A stretch of DNA of 64,000 bases, from the NCBI GenBank assembly GCA_964405465.1, contig CAYONZ010000018.1, forward strand, positions 1 to 64,000, written 5' to 3'. The notes beneath the pieces are model-generated. The model ran no database searches. It saw nothing but the letters and a program-made list of their open reading frames with translations, and was not told where the DNA came from. A program made the position numbers and the translations under genes. Position 1 is the first letter of the stretch. Every line of letters begins with the position of its first letter. Source of the DNA: CAYONZ01 sp964405465. Lineage in GTDB: Bacteria > Bdellovibrionota > Bdellovibrionia > Bdellovibrionales > JAMPXM01. Positions 1 through 7,057 of the stretch are shown here, in pieces.

Positions 1-1
1 T

Positions 2-727
2 CTAGGGTAAATTGTTAACTTTCTCCACTAAAACCTGAAGGGAGCTTATGTCCTCAGGCGGAAGCAGATTCGCTTGTTGAAAACTGATCATTTCATCGGA
101 AATAATTCTGAATACAATTTTCATTTTTATAGATCGAATATCAGTTTTAGACTTAAAGACACTAAGGTGTTGTTCCTTCTCAAATTTTGAAATTGATGAA
201 TATGGCGAAAATCGAAAATACTTTTGTAGTTTTTGAAAAGCGATTTTTCTGGGTTCTTTTTCGCCTCGCAGAGACGCGGCTTTCACATCATCTTTTGAGA
301 ATATTAAAAATGAAATTGGTTTGCAGGGCGCTAGAGCCGACAAGTCTAACCACAGATTTTTCTCTGAATTCTCATTAAAGATTTGATTTAATTCCTTTAC
401 CTGCTGTTCTTTGCTTTCATATTTTTCAGTAAGTGCTTTCAAGAAGTTGGTGTACGAATCCAAAATCTGGTTGAAATCCATTTTTCTAAGAACTTCATCG
501 TGTTCTTTATCCGTAAATTTATTTGTGCTTAAATTAACTTTATCCAAAAAGCTCCAAAGAATTTTGGAGTAAAGGTCATTCTTTTTGGGTTTTCCTTTGC
601 CTCCAATCGCTGAAATGGAGGCAGCATAGATTTCAACCAATCTATTCATCGTCAAATCAAAATCCTCAATTTTGGAAAGATGCTCATACGGATTAATGGT
701 TTTTGATTTCTTCTGCTTTCCAGCCAT
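2..727 (-). CDS. Hypothetical protein of integrated element
   Basis: A protein of about 241 residues that I do not recognise. It is charged, lysine-rich and mostly helical in appearance, with no signal peptide or membrane segment, so it is probably cytoplasmic. The frame stays open further upstream into the tRNA fragment, but the start chosen here (ATG at 727) is preceded by a good ribosome binding site (AAGGAG, 7 nt spacing), and the upstream extension reads antisense through the tRNA remnant. It lies inside the presumed integrated element, as its last gene before the attachment site, and reads away from that site. No catalytic motif is visible, so no function is offered. Confidence 0.6.
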   Translation of the reverse strand: MAGKQKKSKTINPYEHLSKIEDFDLTMNRLVEIYAASISAIGGKGKPKKNDLYSKILWSFLDKVNLSTNKFTDKEHDEVLRKMDFNQILDSYTNFLKALTEKYESKEQQVKELNQIFNENSEKNLWLDLSALAPCKPISFLIFSKDDVKAASLRGEKEPRKIAFQKLQKYFRFSPYSSISKFEKEQHLSVFKSKTDIRSIKMKIVFRIISDEMISFQQANLLPPEDISSLQVLVEKVNNLP

Positions 728-736
728 ACCAACTCC

Positions 737-769
737 TTGGGCCACGATTGGGCCACGATTGGGCCACAG
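737..769. repeat. Three tandem 11-bp repeats
   Basis: Three head-to-tail copies of TTGGGCCACGA (the last ends in G). They lie immediately upstream of the minus-strand gene that starts at 727 and about 100 bp inside the tRNA fragment that marks the element end. Short direct repeats near attachment sites can be arm sites for an integrase or excisionase, or operator iterons. That role is inferred from position only. Confidence 0.7.
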
Positions 770-871
770 AAGTCTCAAGGATGGCAATATGCACAAGGTT
801 GACAAGCAAATCAGACTATGTAAGTGTGTGAAAGAACTAAAAACAGCGGATGGCAAGAAATAGAATCGCAA

Positions 872-916
872 CTCATAACCCGAAGGTCGTCGGTTCAAAT
901 CCGGCCCCCGCAACCA
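872..916 (+). other. attR-like 3' fragment of initiator tRNA-fMet
   Basis: These 45 bases match the 3' part of bacterial initiator tRNA from memory: the CAT anticodon, the right half of the anticodon stem (CCCGA), the T-arm with GGTTCAAATCC, and the terminal CCGC-AACCA. The 5' half (acceptor, D-arm) is absent, because bases before 872 do not fit a tRNA. A 3' tRNA fragment of this kind is the usual scar of tRNA-targeted site-specific integration. The intact tRNA should then lie outside the window on the left, and the DNA from base 1 to about 871 belongs to the element. Confidence 0.85.
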
Positions 917-934
917 ATTTTTTCAAAATTGGTT
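912..934 (+). terminator. Hairpin overlapping the tRNA CCA end
   Basis: A perfect 10-bp inverted repeat (AACCAATTTT / AAAATTGGTT) with a 3-base TTC loop begins in the last bases of the tRNA fragment and is followed by an AT-rich stretch. It probably is the original terminator of the tRNA gene carried along with the attachment core. It may also be part of the crossover site. Confidence 0.5.
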
Positions 935-1043
935 AATTTACCGAATCCTTAAATAAAAAAAAGAACTTTTACTACGCGAAATTTCCATGCTCCCCCGTGG
1001 TGAGCGGGAGACACACCCATTCCTTTTTTCTGGAGGTAGCATT

Positions 1044-1253
1044 TTGAATGTCAAAGAACTCATTGAGAAGCTTTGTATGTTTCCTGAAGATCAATCCGTT
1101 TTCGTCGACGGTTACGAAGGTGGCTTCAGCGAAATTTCCTCTGTACAGAATTTCAATGTGAAGCTTAATGTTAACAAAGAAAGTTACAACGGCCCACATC
1201 ACGAGACAGACGACGCCGACACACCAGCCATTGTGATTCGGAGACAGTCGTGA
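1044..1253 (+). CDS. Small conserved hypothetical protein
   Basis: About 69 residues starting NVKELIEKL, with the stretch VFVDGYEGGFSEIS and a C-terminal region mentioning LNVNKESYNGPH. From memory it resembles a family of small proteins of unknown function found in phages and bacterial accessory regions that begin with (N/K)VKELIEKL and contain GYEGG. The TTG start at 1044 is chosen because GGAGGT stands 6-7 bases before it; an in-frame ATG at 987 has no clear binding site. Its stop overlaps the GTG start of the next gene (GTGA), so the two are translationally coupled. Function is unknown. Confidence 0.6.
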   Translation: MNVKELIEKLCMFPEDQSVFVDGYEGGFSEISSVQNFNVKLNVNKESYNGPHHETDDADTPAIVIRRQS

Positions 1254-1726
1254 CAACGACAAGAGTCAGCCACATCGAAGTCTATGTCTCAGATTATGCG
1301 AAGAGCATTCGATTCTATGATCTCATTCTGCCGTTTCTCGGGTGGAAGCGTCTGGTTTGTCAGACAAGTCATACAACGTTCACCGATGGCCAATTGAAGA
1401 TCGTCTTTTGCCCAGTCGAAGAGAAATATCTGCAAGATGGCTACCATCGAAAACGCGCGGGCCTGAATCATCTTGCCCTCTACGCGGATTCAAAAAAGCA
1501 AGTCGACGAACTCTTTGAGAATATCCTCAAACCACGAGGCATAGCTTGTCTTTATGACGGACAACCCAAGGGTGAGCCCGATTACTACGCTGTGTTTTTT
1601 GAAGACCCAGATCGAATCAAAATCGAAGTGGTTTTCGCTCCTGGATACTGCGACCCCAATCATTGGACTAACAAAATCCAAGACAACTTTGATCCCTATG
1701 CAATTGAAGGAAAGACGGACTTATGA
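1250..1726 (+). CDS. VOC superfamily (glyoxalase/dioxygenase-like) protein
   Basis: This 158-residue protein has the two beta-alpha-beta-beta-beta modules of the vicinal oxygen chelate superfamily. The N-terminal module starts VSHIEVYVSD with a candidate metal-binding histidine. The second contains LNHLALYAD, and near the end is FFEDPDRIKIEVVFAP, where the glutamate of KIEVV is the usual metal ligand. Members include glyoxalase I, extradiol dioxygenases and fosfomycin or bleomycin resistance proteins; the sequence does not show which. It starts with GTG overlapping the preceding stop. It is the only gene of evident enzymatic function between the two attachment-like repeats, so it may be cargo. 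Confidence 0.8.
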   Translation: MTTTRVSHIEVYVSDYAKSIRFYDLILPFLGWKRLVCQTSHTTFTDGQLKIVFCPVEEKYLQDGYHRKRAGLNHLALYADSKKQVDELFENILKPRGIACLYDGQPKGEPDYYAVFFEDPDRIKIEVVFAPGYCDPNHWTNKIQDNFDPYAIEGKTDL

Positions 1727-1953
1727 AAAAGCTTCATTCCATGACGTGCTCCTCAGTTTGGTGAGGTGGCCCGGTTTCCTATGAGTAACGAGCTTGATTG
1801 CGACAAATTTAGAATTTTAAGTTCCAGGAAAATGTTCGAGATTAACCAGTGCCTTGAGACAAGGCTAACCTAATTTCTTACGCTAACAAGAAGAGGGCAG
1901 CGATTCAGCTTAATTGACAGAACCACTTTTTTTAATTCTAGAATTAGTTAATC
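1727..1953. other. Intergenic region without a visible gene
   Basis: About 230 bases between the VOC gene and the convergent FlgC-like gene. Only a 13-codon reading frame (ATGA overlap with the VOC stop) is present, and it looks like chance or a decayed downstream gene. No strong hairpin or repeat was seen. Confidence 0.5.
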
Positions 1954-2532
1954 TTATTCGCTCTGAGAATGAGAAGTTATTTGGCTGCTCGACGCAAAGT
2001 TAGCCGTTGTGGCTCTTCCTTCAATATCTTGTCGCATCCAAGAAACGACTTGATGATCGCGATTTAAATTAAAGACGTCTTCTTTTATGCCGGCCTGCCC
2101 TTTCCCATCATAACGAAGAATAAATGACGAATCGCCATTGTCGACTAAGACCTTTGCGTGACAAGCTTTTGCAGACGCTAAAAGTTTAAGTTTAGCAACC
2201 GTAGCATTAAGCGTAGCGTATTCGGACTTTTCATCAATATTGGGAAAAGCAACGTATCCGTTTTTGTCCGCGTCAGGATGATTAGGCAAGTATTTTAAAA
2301 TTGGTGCTTTGCTATCACGGCTAGCATCACAACCACCATTTACGCACGATTTAACAATGTAAGGTTGATAAGCTCCACCATCAGGTGTTCGAGTGGTATT
2401 CACATTGGCTAGATTTGTTGCTGCTAGAGCAAGTTTGATTTGCTCTGATTTCAACTCTTGGCAATCATTAGGAGTTTTTGCAAATGTCTACAGTGACAAA
2501 AATCCTATGAGCAATACACAAATTTTATTCAA
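1954..2532 (-). pseudogene. FlgC-like secreted protein, amber codon in signal peptide
   Basis: The main reading frame contains NLANVNTTRTPDGG followed by PYIVK, and later NHPDADKNGYVAFPNI. These are the two hallmark segments of the flagellar rod protein FlgC (NLANxxTTRTxxGGPY and HPDADxxGYVxxPN). The rest is divergent, with added cysteines and a polar tail, and no other flagellar gene is nearby. Upstream in the same frame, a TTG start at 2532 with AGGAGG 5-6 bases before it opens a signal-peptide-like segment (NKICVLLIGFLSL). A TAG codon at 2488-2490 interrupts it, after which TFAKTPNDCQEL leads into the FlgC-like part. Without read-through the protein would lack its export signal, so I call it a pseudogene or a sequencing or suppression case. 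Confidence 0.65.
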
Positions 2533-2558
2533 TCGCGCCTCCTGGATAAGTATTAATA

Positions 2559-2804
2559 TTACTCGTTTTCTCGTGAGGCCGACAGGCCAGTCGGGTCCAG
2601 AAGATAGGTGTAAGTTATGGAAAGTAGGCAATCGGATTGCGGGCGCTGAGTTGGAATCAATGCCCCTATCAACTGGGGAAATTCAGCGACAGGATTGGAT
2701 TGAGCTCGGAGCTCTGCCAGTTCGGTAAAGAGATCGCGCTTCTCGGTGCCGAGAATTTCATGGCGACTTTCAATGTCTCGAATCCGTTGATTTTGCGATA
2801 CGAA
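2559..2804 (-). pseudogene. Decayed gene fragment with coiled-coil segment
   Basis: Directly after the antitoxin stop, and in the same frame, about 80 codons stay open. The first part reads QRIRDIESRHEILGTEKR and LFTELAELRAQ, a heptad-like coiled coil. There is no start codon with a binding site and no recognisable domain after it. It is probably the beginning of a larger gene cut short. Coiled coils like this occur at the start of some helicases and recombinases, but that identification is not supported. Confidence 0.3.
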
Positions 2805-2934
2805 CTATAAAGCGTGACGCCGCTCTTCAATGGTGAGCCTGAGCCCCAGAGCATCCAAGAGCTTGGCAATGGTTTCAAAGCGCGGCTTATAGCATCAAAT
2901 GGGTGCGCAATTGTTTCCTGCAACCAATTTTTTC
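2805..2934 (-). pseudogene. HigA/XRE-type antitoxin C-terminal remnant
   Basis: Reading on the minus strand, a segment FDAISRALKP in one frame is continued in another by PRFETIAKLLDALGLRLTIE, ending at TAG (2805-2807). This is the typical C-terminal half of XRE-family antitoxins of HigA type, in which the recognition helix is followed by xLETLxKLLxALGLxL. A frameshift separates the two parts. The N-terminal half is missing, and the remnant begins exactly at the attachment-like repeat at 2920-2934, which suggests that a recombination event there cut the gene. Confidence 0.55.
2920..2934. repeat. Second copy of the attachment core
   Basis: GCAACCAATTTTTTC here is identical over 15 bases to 910-924, the CCA end of the tRNA-fMet fragment plus its 3' flank. 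The following bases also resemble each other loosely (AT-rich, CCGA, TCCTAA, AAATAAAAA). The bases upstream are not tRNA-like. This looks like a secondary or degenerate attachment site bounding the segment 917-2934. Confidence 0.55.
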
Positions 2935-3040
2935 TATATTGACTACCCCGACGAACTCCTAAGTAAAATAAAAAAATATAAAATCTGAAGAGACCAACAT
3001 CAGATGCGTAGCCTTCACTTAGAAGCAAGAGAGTCTAAAA

Positions 3041-3502
3041 ATGTCTACTTACTTTTTTCAAATCGATGAGATGAAAGCGAGCGACCTTCCCAAGGTTCGA
3101 GACTTAGCCGAGCAGCTCGGATACCCGGCAGAAGTGACGGACTTGGCGCGCAGATTTCATGCTCTTTCAAAATCGCAGGCTCATAAACTTTTTGTCGCAC
3201 GAAACGCCGACCACCAAGTTGTTGGTTGGGTGCATGTTGGGAAAGAGATGTCCTCTCTTTTGGCCGATGATCGCGCAGATATTGAAGCGTTGGTTGTCGA
3301 TAGCCAAGTACGAAGCCAAGGAATCGGAGCGAGCTTGCTTAAGACAGCTGAAAAGTGGGCGCTTGATCGAAATTTTAAATTGATGCGCATTCGATCTAAC
3401 GTGAAGCGATCGGAGGCTCATCGCTTTTATCTGCAACAAGGATATGAAATAATCAAATCCTGGCACCTCTTCACAAAATCACTCAAGGACATTGAGCGAT
3501 GA
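3041..3502 (+). CDS. GNAT family N-acetyltransferase
   Basis: A 153-residue single-domain acetyltransferase. The acetyl-CoA binding motif A is visible as VDSQVRSQGIGASLLKTAE (Q/RxxGxG/A), preceded by the beta-4 strand ADIEALVVD. The C-terminal strand and helix read SEAHRFYLQQGYE, the usual motif B. It would transfer an acetyl group from acetyl-CoA to an amine; the substrate cannot be read from the sequence. Its stop overlaps the start of the following epimerase (ATGA), so the two are co-translated. It is the first gene after the accessory junction. Confidence 0.85.
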   Translation: MSTYFFQIDEMKASDLPKVRDLAEQLGYPAEVTDLARRFHALSKSQAHKLFVARNADHQVVGWVHVGKEMSSLLADDRADIEALVVDSQVRSQGIGASLLKTAEKWALDRNFKLMRIRSNVKRSEAHRFYLQQGYEIIKSWHLFTKSLKDIER

Positions 3503-4380
3503 AGATTCTGGTCATCGGTGGAAATCGATTTTTTGGACGCCATCTTGTTGAGCTTCTCTTGAAAGATAGATCCGATGTTACTTTGTTGAACAGAGGAAAC
3601 CTCAACGATGGGTTTGGTGATCAAGTGCGACGTCTGAAAGCTGATCGCCAAGATCCTTCTTCAATCAAAGAAGCGGTCCACGGAAAAAATTGGGATTTAG
3701 TTTTCGATCAGGCCTGCTATACAGCTGACGAAGCTGAAGTGGCTTGCCAATTGTTTGAAGGACGGACCAAGCGATATGTAGTAACGTCTTCTGAATCCGT
3801 GTATGACAATGGTATCCAATTAAAAGAGTCAGCTTTCGATCCCAAAAAATATGATTTTAATGAAATCGCAGATCCAAACAAGGACTATCAAGAAGCTAAA
3901 CGCCAAGTGGAAGTTGTCTTTACTAAAAAGGCGTCCTTTGACGTGGCAATTGCTCGCCCCTCACTTGTCGTTGGCCTCGATGACTACACTGACCGTTTGA
4001 AATGGCACGTACAACGAGTCGATCAGTCACTCCCAATCTATTTTCCAAATATCGAGGCAAGATTTGACTTTATCCTTTCTGACCAGGCAGGAAGAGCACT
4101 AAAAAATGTGGGGCTGTCTCGTCACATTGGGCCGGTGAACTGTACGACAGCCGGAACTCTGGCACTCTCAGAAATAGTTTCTCTTTGCGAATCTGCAACA
4201 GGTAAACAAGCGAATCTGGCACCTAGTCAGATCGACAATAACCATTCTCCTTTTGGCAGTTCTTCCGAAAAATCGATGAACACTAACCTTCTGAGGTCTT
4301 TGGGATTCTCTGCCCCCTCAAGTACTGAATGGATGAAAGAGCTTGTTTTCAAAATTGCCGAAAATCTGAGGTCAAGCTGA
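3499..4380 (+). CDS. NAD-dependent epimerase/dehydratase (extended SDR)
   Basis: This 293-residue Rossmann-fold enzyme has the nucleotide-binding loop IGGNRFFG at residues 6-13, a form of GxxGxxG common in atypical extended SDR proteins. The strand VTSSESVYD near 96-103 supplies the catalytic serine, and the YxxxK pair is Y130/K134 (DYQEAK). The C-terminal half shows the usual substrate-binding layout. It likely acts on a nucleotide sugar or a related reducing substrate; the exact reaction is unclear. It overlaps the GNAT gene upstream by 4 bases, and a micro-ORF downstream begins on its stop codon. Confidence 0.8.
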   Translation: MKILVIGGNRFFGRHLVELLLKDRSDVTLLNRGNLNDGFGDQVRRLKADRQDPSSIKEAVHGKNWDLVFDQACYTADEAEVACQLFEGRTKRYVVTSSESVYDNGIQLKESAFDPKKYDFNEIADPNKDYQEAKRQVEVVFTKKASFDVAIARPSLVVGLDDYTDRLKWHVQRVDQSLPIYFPNIEARFDFILSDQAGRALKNVGLSRHIGPVNCTTAGTLALSEIVSLCESATGKQANLAPSQIDNNHSPFGSSSEKSMNTNLLRSLGFSAPSSTEWMKELVFKIAENLRSS

Positions 4381-4436
4381 TGACTGCACCTCGAAAACAC
4401 TTCTCTGCCTTTTTGCTTTCGCGGGTTGCCGCATGA
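4380..4436 (+). CDS. Possible 18-codon coupling micro-ORF
   Basis: A short frame begins with an ATG overlapping the SDR stop (TGATG) and ends with a TGA overlapping the ATG of the ACT-GNAT gene (ATGA at 4433-4436). A GAGG stands about 8 bases before its start, whereas the ACT-GNAT start has no visible binding site of its own. The peptide (MTAPRKHFSAFLLSRVAA) has no recognisable function. Its likely role is to hand ribosomes on to the next gene, or it is the remnant of a decayed gene. The double overlap is the only support. Confidence 0.3.
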   Translation: MTAPRKHFSAFLLSRVAA

Positions 4437-5368
4437 CTATCAAACTTTCGCTCGAGGTGTTACCGGATCTACTGGCGATCACTCGCCTGAAACCTACGGA
4501 CTCGATTCCGGAATGGGCCCAGCGCAGCTCATTTTTCTCAATTACAAAAACAAGCGACGAGCTATCCATTGTGTGTAGGCAGGCTGAGGTGCATGGTAAA
4601 ATGAAGTCTGAACGGAATTGGCGCGCTATTAAAGTCAATGGCCCGTTGGATTTTGGTCTCACAGGTATTCTTGTCTCGCTAGCTCATCCACTCGCCGCCT
4701 CTGGCGTGAGCATTTTTGCAATCTCGACATTCGACACCGACTACGTCCTCGTAAAGCAAGAAAATCTTGAACGCGCGATGGCGGCTCTCGAGTCTGCTGG
4801 CCATATTTTTCCAGGACCTTTTGCTAAATCTGACTTTGTACAAGCCGAACTCTATTCACCAAGACTTCTGCTTGAGCCAATCGTTGAAAATCATGCGGCC
4901 GAGCTCTGGGAACTCTTTTCTGATGATAACCTTCACACATTCACTCCTTACATACAGCTCACGATGGAAGAGCAGCGCAAAACATGCTCCCGTTGGGCAA
5001 CGAGGAGATCCCCTGATGGCAAAGAGCTTTGGTTGAACTGGTTGGCACGAGATATTTCGACGAGGCTATCTGTAGGTCATTTTCAGGCTGGTCTAACCGA
5101 GGACGGCGCAGGCTCTATCGGCTATGTCGTTGCACGAAATTTTCAAGACAAGGGATATGCGACTGAAGCGCTAAAAACAATATTCGAATATTTACAAAAT
5201 AGTTTGATGGCAAAAGAAGTTAAAGCCTGGAGCGATACGCGAAATTTGGCTTCACACCGCGTGGCCAATAAATTGGGAATGGTGCAAACTGAGCTGATCA
5301 AGAATGCAGATTTTTTTCGAGGTTCTTCTAGTGACGAGTTTGTGTTTTCAAAAGGATTTAGGAAATGA
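4433..5368 (+). CDS. ACT-domain/GNAT acetyltransferase fusion
   Basis: A two-part protein of 311 residues. Residues 1-125 or so resemble the ACT_7/CASTOR-type small proteins, with a segment WRAIKVNGPLDFGLTGILVS and then ISTFDTDYVLVKQENLERA, the amino-acid-sensing ACT repeat. Residues from about 135 form a RimJ-like GNAT domain, with LLLEPIVENHAAELWELFSD at its start, IGYVVARNFQDKGYATEAL as the acetyl-CoA motif, and NLASHRVANKLGM near the end. The two halves usually occur as separate proteins. The fusion suggests an acetyltransferase gated by an amino acid; that is inference. Translation may depend on the upstream micro-ORF. Confidence 0.75.
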   Translation: MTIKLSLEVLPDLLAITRLKPTDSIPEWAQRSSFFSITKTSDELSIVCRQAEVHGKMKSERNWRAIKVNGPLDFGLTGILVSLAHPLAASGVSIFAISTFDTDYVLVKQENLERAMAALESAGHIFPGPFAKSDFVQAELYSPRLLLEPIVENHAAELWELFSDDNLHTFTPYIQLTMEEQRKTCSRWATRRSPDGKELWLNWLARDISTRLSVGHFQAGLTEDGAGSIGYVVARNFQDKGYATEALKTIFEYLQNSLMAKEVKAWSDTRNLASHRVANKLGMVQTELIKNADFFRGSSSDEFVFSKGFRK

Positions 5369-5519
5369 TCGAATTTCTTCCGCTGGAAGAAAACTATAAA
5401 ACAAAAGAGCGATTCGAGCCTATCAAAAGGCAGGATTTAAAACCGCTGGTGAAATAAAAACACCAGCAGGCGATGCAATTCTTCTGCGGATAGAGCGTGC
5501 ACCGGGTCCACCAAAATAG
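5365..5519 (+). pseudogene. Internally deleted GNAT acetyltransferase
   Basis: A frame opens at ATG 5365 (overlapping the previous stop) and reads MIEFLPLEENYK, a typical GNAT beginning. In another frame the segment AIRAYQKAGFKTAGEIKT and then GDAILLRIER, ending at TAG 5517-5519, is a typical aminoglycoside-6'-type GNAT C-terminus. The roughly 110 residues between are missing and the two ends are out of frame, so this is the scar of a large internal deletion. Confidence 0.6.
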
Positions 5520-5624
5520 GAGCTTGAGCGATGTTGCAAATTTAGCTAGCCCACGATCAAGTATTGAAATCTCCGCTATCTCGAGATCAAAAAAGACAAT
5601 TCGATAAACTAAAAAATAAGGTCG

Positions 5625-6050
5625 CTATTTGGATGAAATATTTTCGAAATGTTGAATTTCATCAGCGATCTGTTTACGTGCAGATTTGCCGCCATAAAAA
5701 ATATCATCTACCACCCAGCGATCAGCCTCTTTCATCATCTTGAAGACAATTTTACGTTTATAATAGCCACCCTTATCTTTAATTGAAGGGTAAACGTTGA
5801 AATGAACTTCCACCTCGCCTGATTTAGACTCAGAAGCAGAAAAGTGTGCGGTCTTAAATGTCAATTTGGGATCTCTTTCCTGTGAATCTAAATAAATATC
5901 TTCGTCGGCACCAAATCCACAGATGTCCGTCCCGGCTTTGCGCTTACAGACCTCTTTATTTTTCTCAATCAAATTTTGAATAAAGAATATTAACCTGTCA
6001 ACAACACAATTCTTCGAGTGATTCAACAAAAAGTATTTAACTATTCTCAC
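5625..6050 (-). CDS. DUF3828-like protein, possibly truncated
   Basis: About 141 residues from a GTG at 6050 that overlaps the end of the AraC gene, so it may be translated by coupling. The C-terminal half (KDKGGYYKRKIVFKMM, then RWVVDDIFYGGKSARKQIAD) resembles the DUF3828 fold found in secreted or lipid-anchored proteins of unknown function. A signal peptide expected for that family is missing, so the 5' end may have been lost. A second, more decayed copy of its 3' end lies at 8603-8700. Function is unknown. Confidence 0.5.
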   Translation of the reverse strand: MRIVKYFLLNHSKNCVVDRLIFFIQNLIEKNKEVCKRKAGTDICGFGADEDIYLDSQERDPKLTFKTAHFSASESKSGEVEVHFNVYPSIKDKGGYYKRKIVFKMMKEADRWVVDDIFYGGKSARKQIADEIQHFENISSK

Positions 6051-6951
6051 TTGTGCTCGAAGGGGATGCCAGTGGAATGACATAATAGGAATCAAACTGT
6101 CCTTTCATGGGATCGACCATGTTTTTGAATAACTCATAGTCATGCCCAAGGCCCCGTTCATAGTCAGAATTCATCAGCCAATAACCATAAATGCTGTCAA
6201 TTTTTTGTTTCAAGTTATCATCGACAACATTTGTGGCCAGTTGAAACACTCCAACAAGTCGCTCAGGAAAAGTCATTTCGATCATCCCCTCTGGAACGGG
6301 AAAACTCTCGGCCACATGGACACCAGCCAAATAAGACAGCGTTTCTTCGGTAAACTGTCCTGATGCACTAAGAGTCACTCCGTGCAATTCAGCTTTCTTC
6401 ATATCGATACCAATCTGGGGAATTCGCTCGAGTAGCTGCATCCACGGACTGGCAATTGTTGTGCAATGAATTTTTTCAATAAAAGGCGAATCAATTTCAA
6501 TCGTGTAACCAACAATTCGTTTTTTCGGAAGCATGCAAATCGTTGGCTCTTTATTAAAACGCGTCGAAAGAAAATTCAGCAACTCACTTGTTAAAGCTGG
6601 TTTTTGCAGACTCTTTAACAGGCTATTTTGTTCGCGTGCTTCTTTAGGTGTTAAGTTATATTGCGCCTTAAATGAGCGGGAGAATGCTTCATGAGAGCTG
6701 AAACCGACCTCAATGGCGATATCAAGTATGCCTAAGTCCGTAGATCGCAACAAGTCCACTGCCTTTGCAAGTCGTCTTCCCCGCGTGTAGGCACCAAGAG
6801 AATCCCCAACCAATACTTTAAAGAGCTTTTGAAAGTACCACGGAGAAAGTCCGTACTGCTGAGATAGATCTAGGATTGAAAGGTCTTTATCGAGATTCGT
6901 CTCAATTTGATCCACTAGGTGTTTGAATTGCTCTAAAGTCGCGCGTGCCAT
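6037..6951 (-). CDS. AraC family regulator with GyrI-like effector domain
   Basis: A 304-residue transcription factor. Residues 1-105 form a double helix-turn-helix AraC DNA-binding domain at the N-terminus (ILDLSQQYGLSPWYFQKLFK and then GILDIAIEVGFSSHEAFSRS). Residues 150-300 form a GyrI-like small-molecule-binding domain. This is the Rob/SoxS-plus-effector architecture of multidrug or redox-responsive regulators. The start at 6951 is preceded by GGGAGGGG, while the longer frame upstream has no binding site. The gene is divergent from the oxidoreductase at 7058, with a gap of about 106 bases, so that gene is the obvious target. Confidence 0.85.
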   Translation of the reverse strand: MARATLEQFKHLVDQIETNLDKDLSILDLSQQYGLSPWYFQKLFKVLVGDSLGAYTRGRRLAKAVDLLRSTDLGILDIAIEVGFSSHEAFSRSFKAQYNLTPKEAREQNSLLKSLQKPALTSELLNFLSTRFNKEPTICMLPKKRIVGYTIEIDSPFIEKIHCTTIASPWMQLLERIPQIGIDMKKAELHGVTLSASGQFTEETLSYLAGVHVAESFPVPEGMIEMTFPERLVGVFQLATNVVDDNLKQKIDSIYGYWLMNSDYERGLGHDYELFKNMVDPMKGQFDSYYVIPLASPSSTSENS

Positions 6952-7057
6952 GTCACGCCCCTCCCAACTGTTTCTAGAAGATTGGCCGAAATTGCACAAA
7001 CTATCAAGCAAGGTCTCTCATATTCTCTTAATCTCAATACCAAAGGAGAAAACTCAA

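Noticed and set aside
728..913. N-terminal extension of the first gene back to the tRNA
   Set aside because: It reads antisense through the tRNA fragment and repeats; ATG 727 has a proper binding site.
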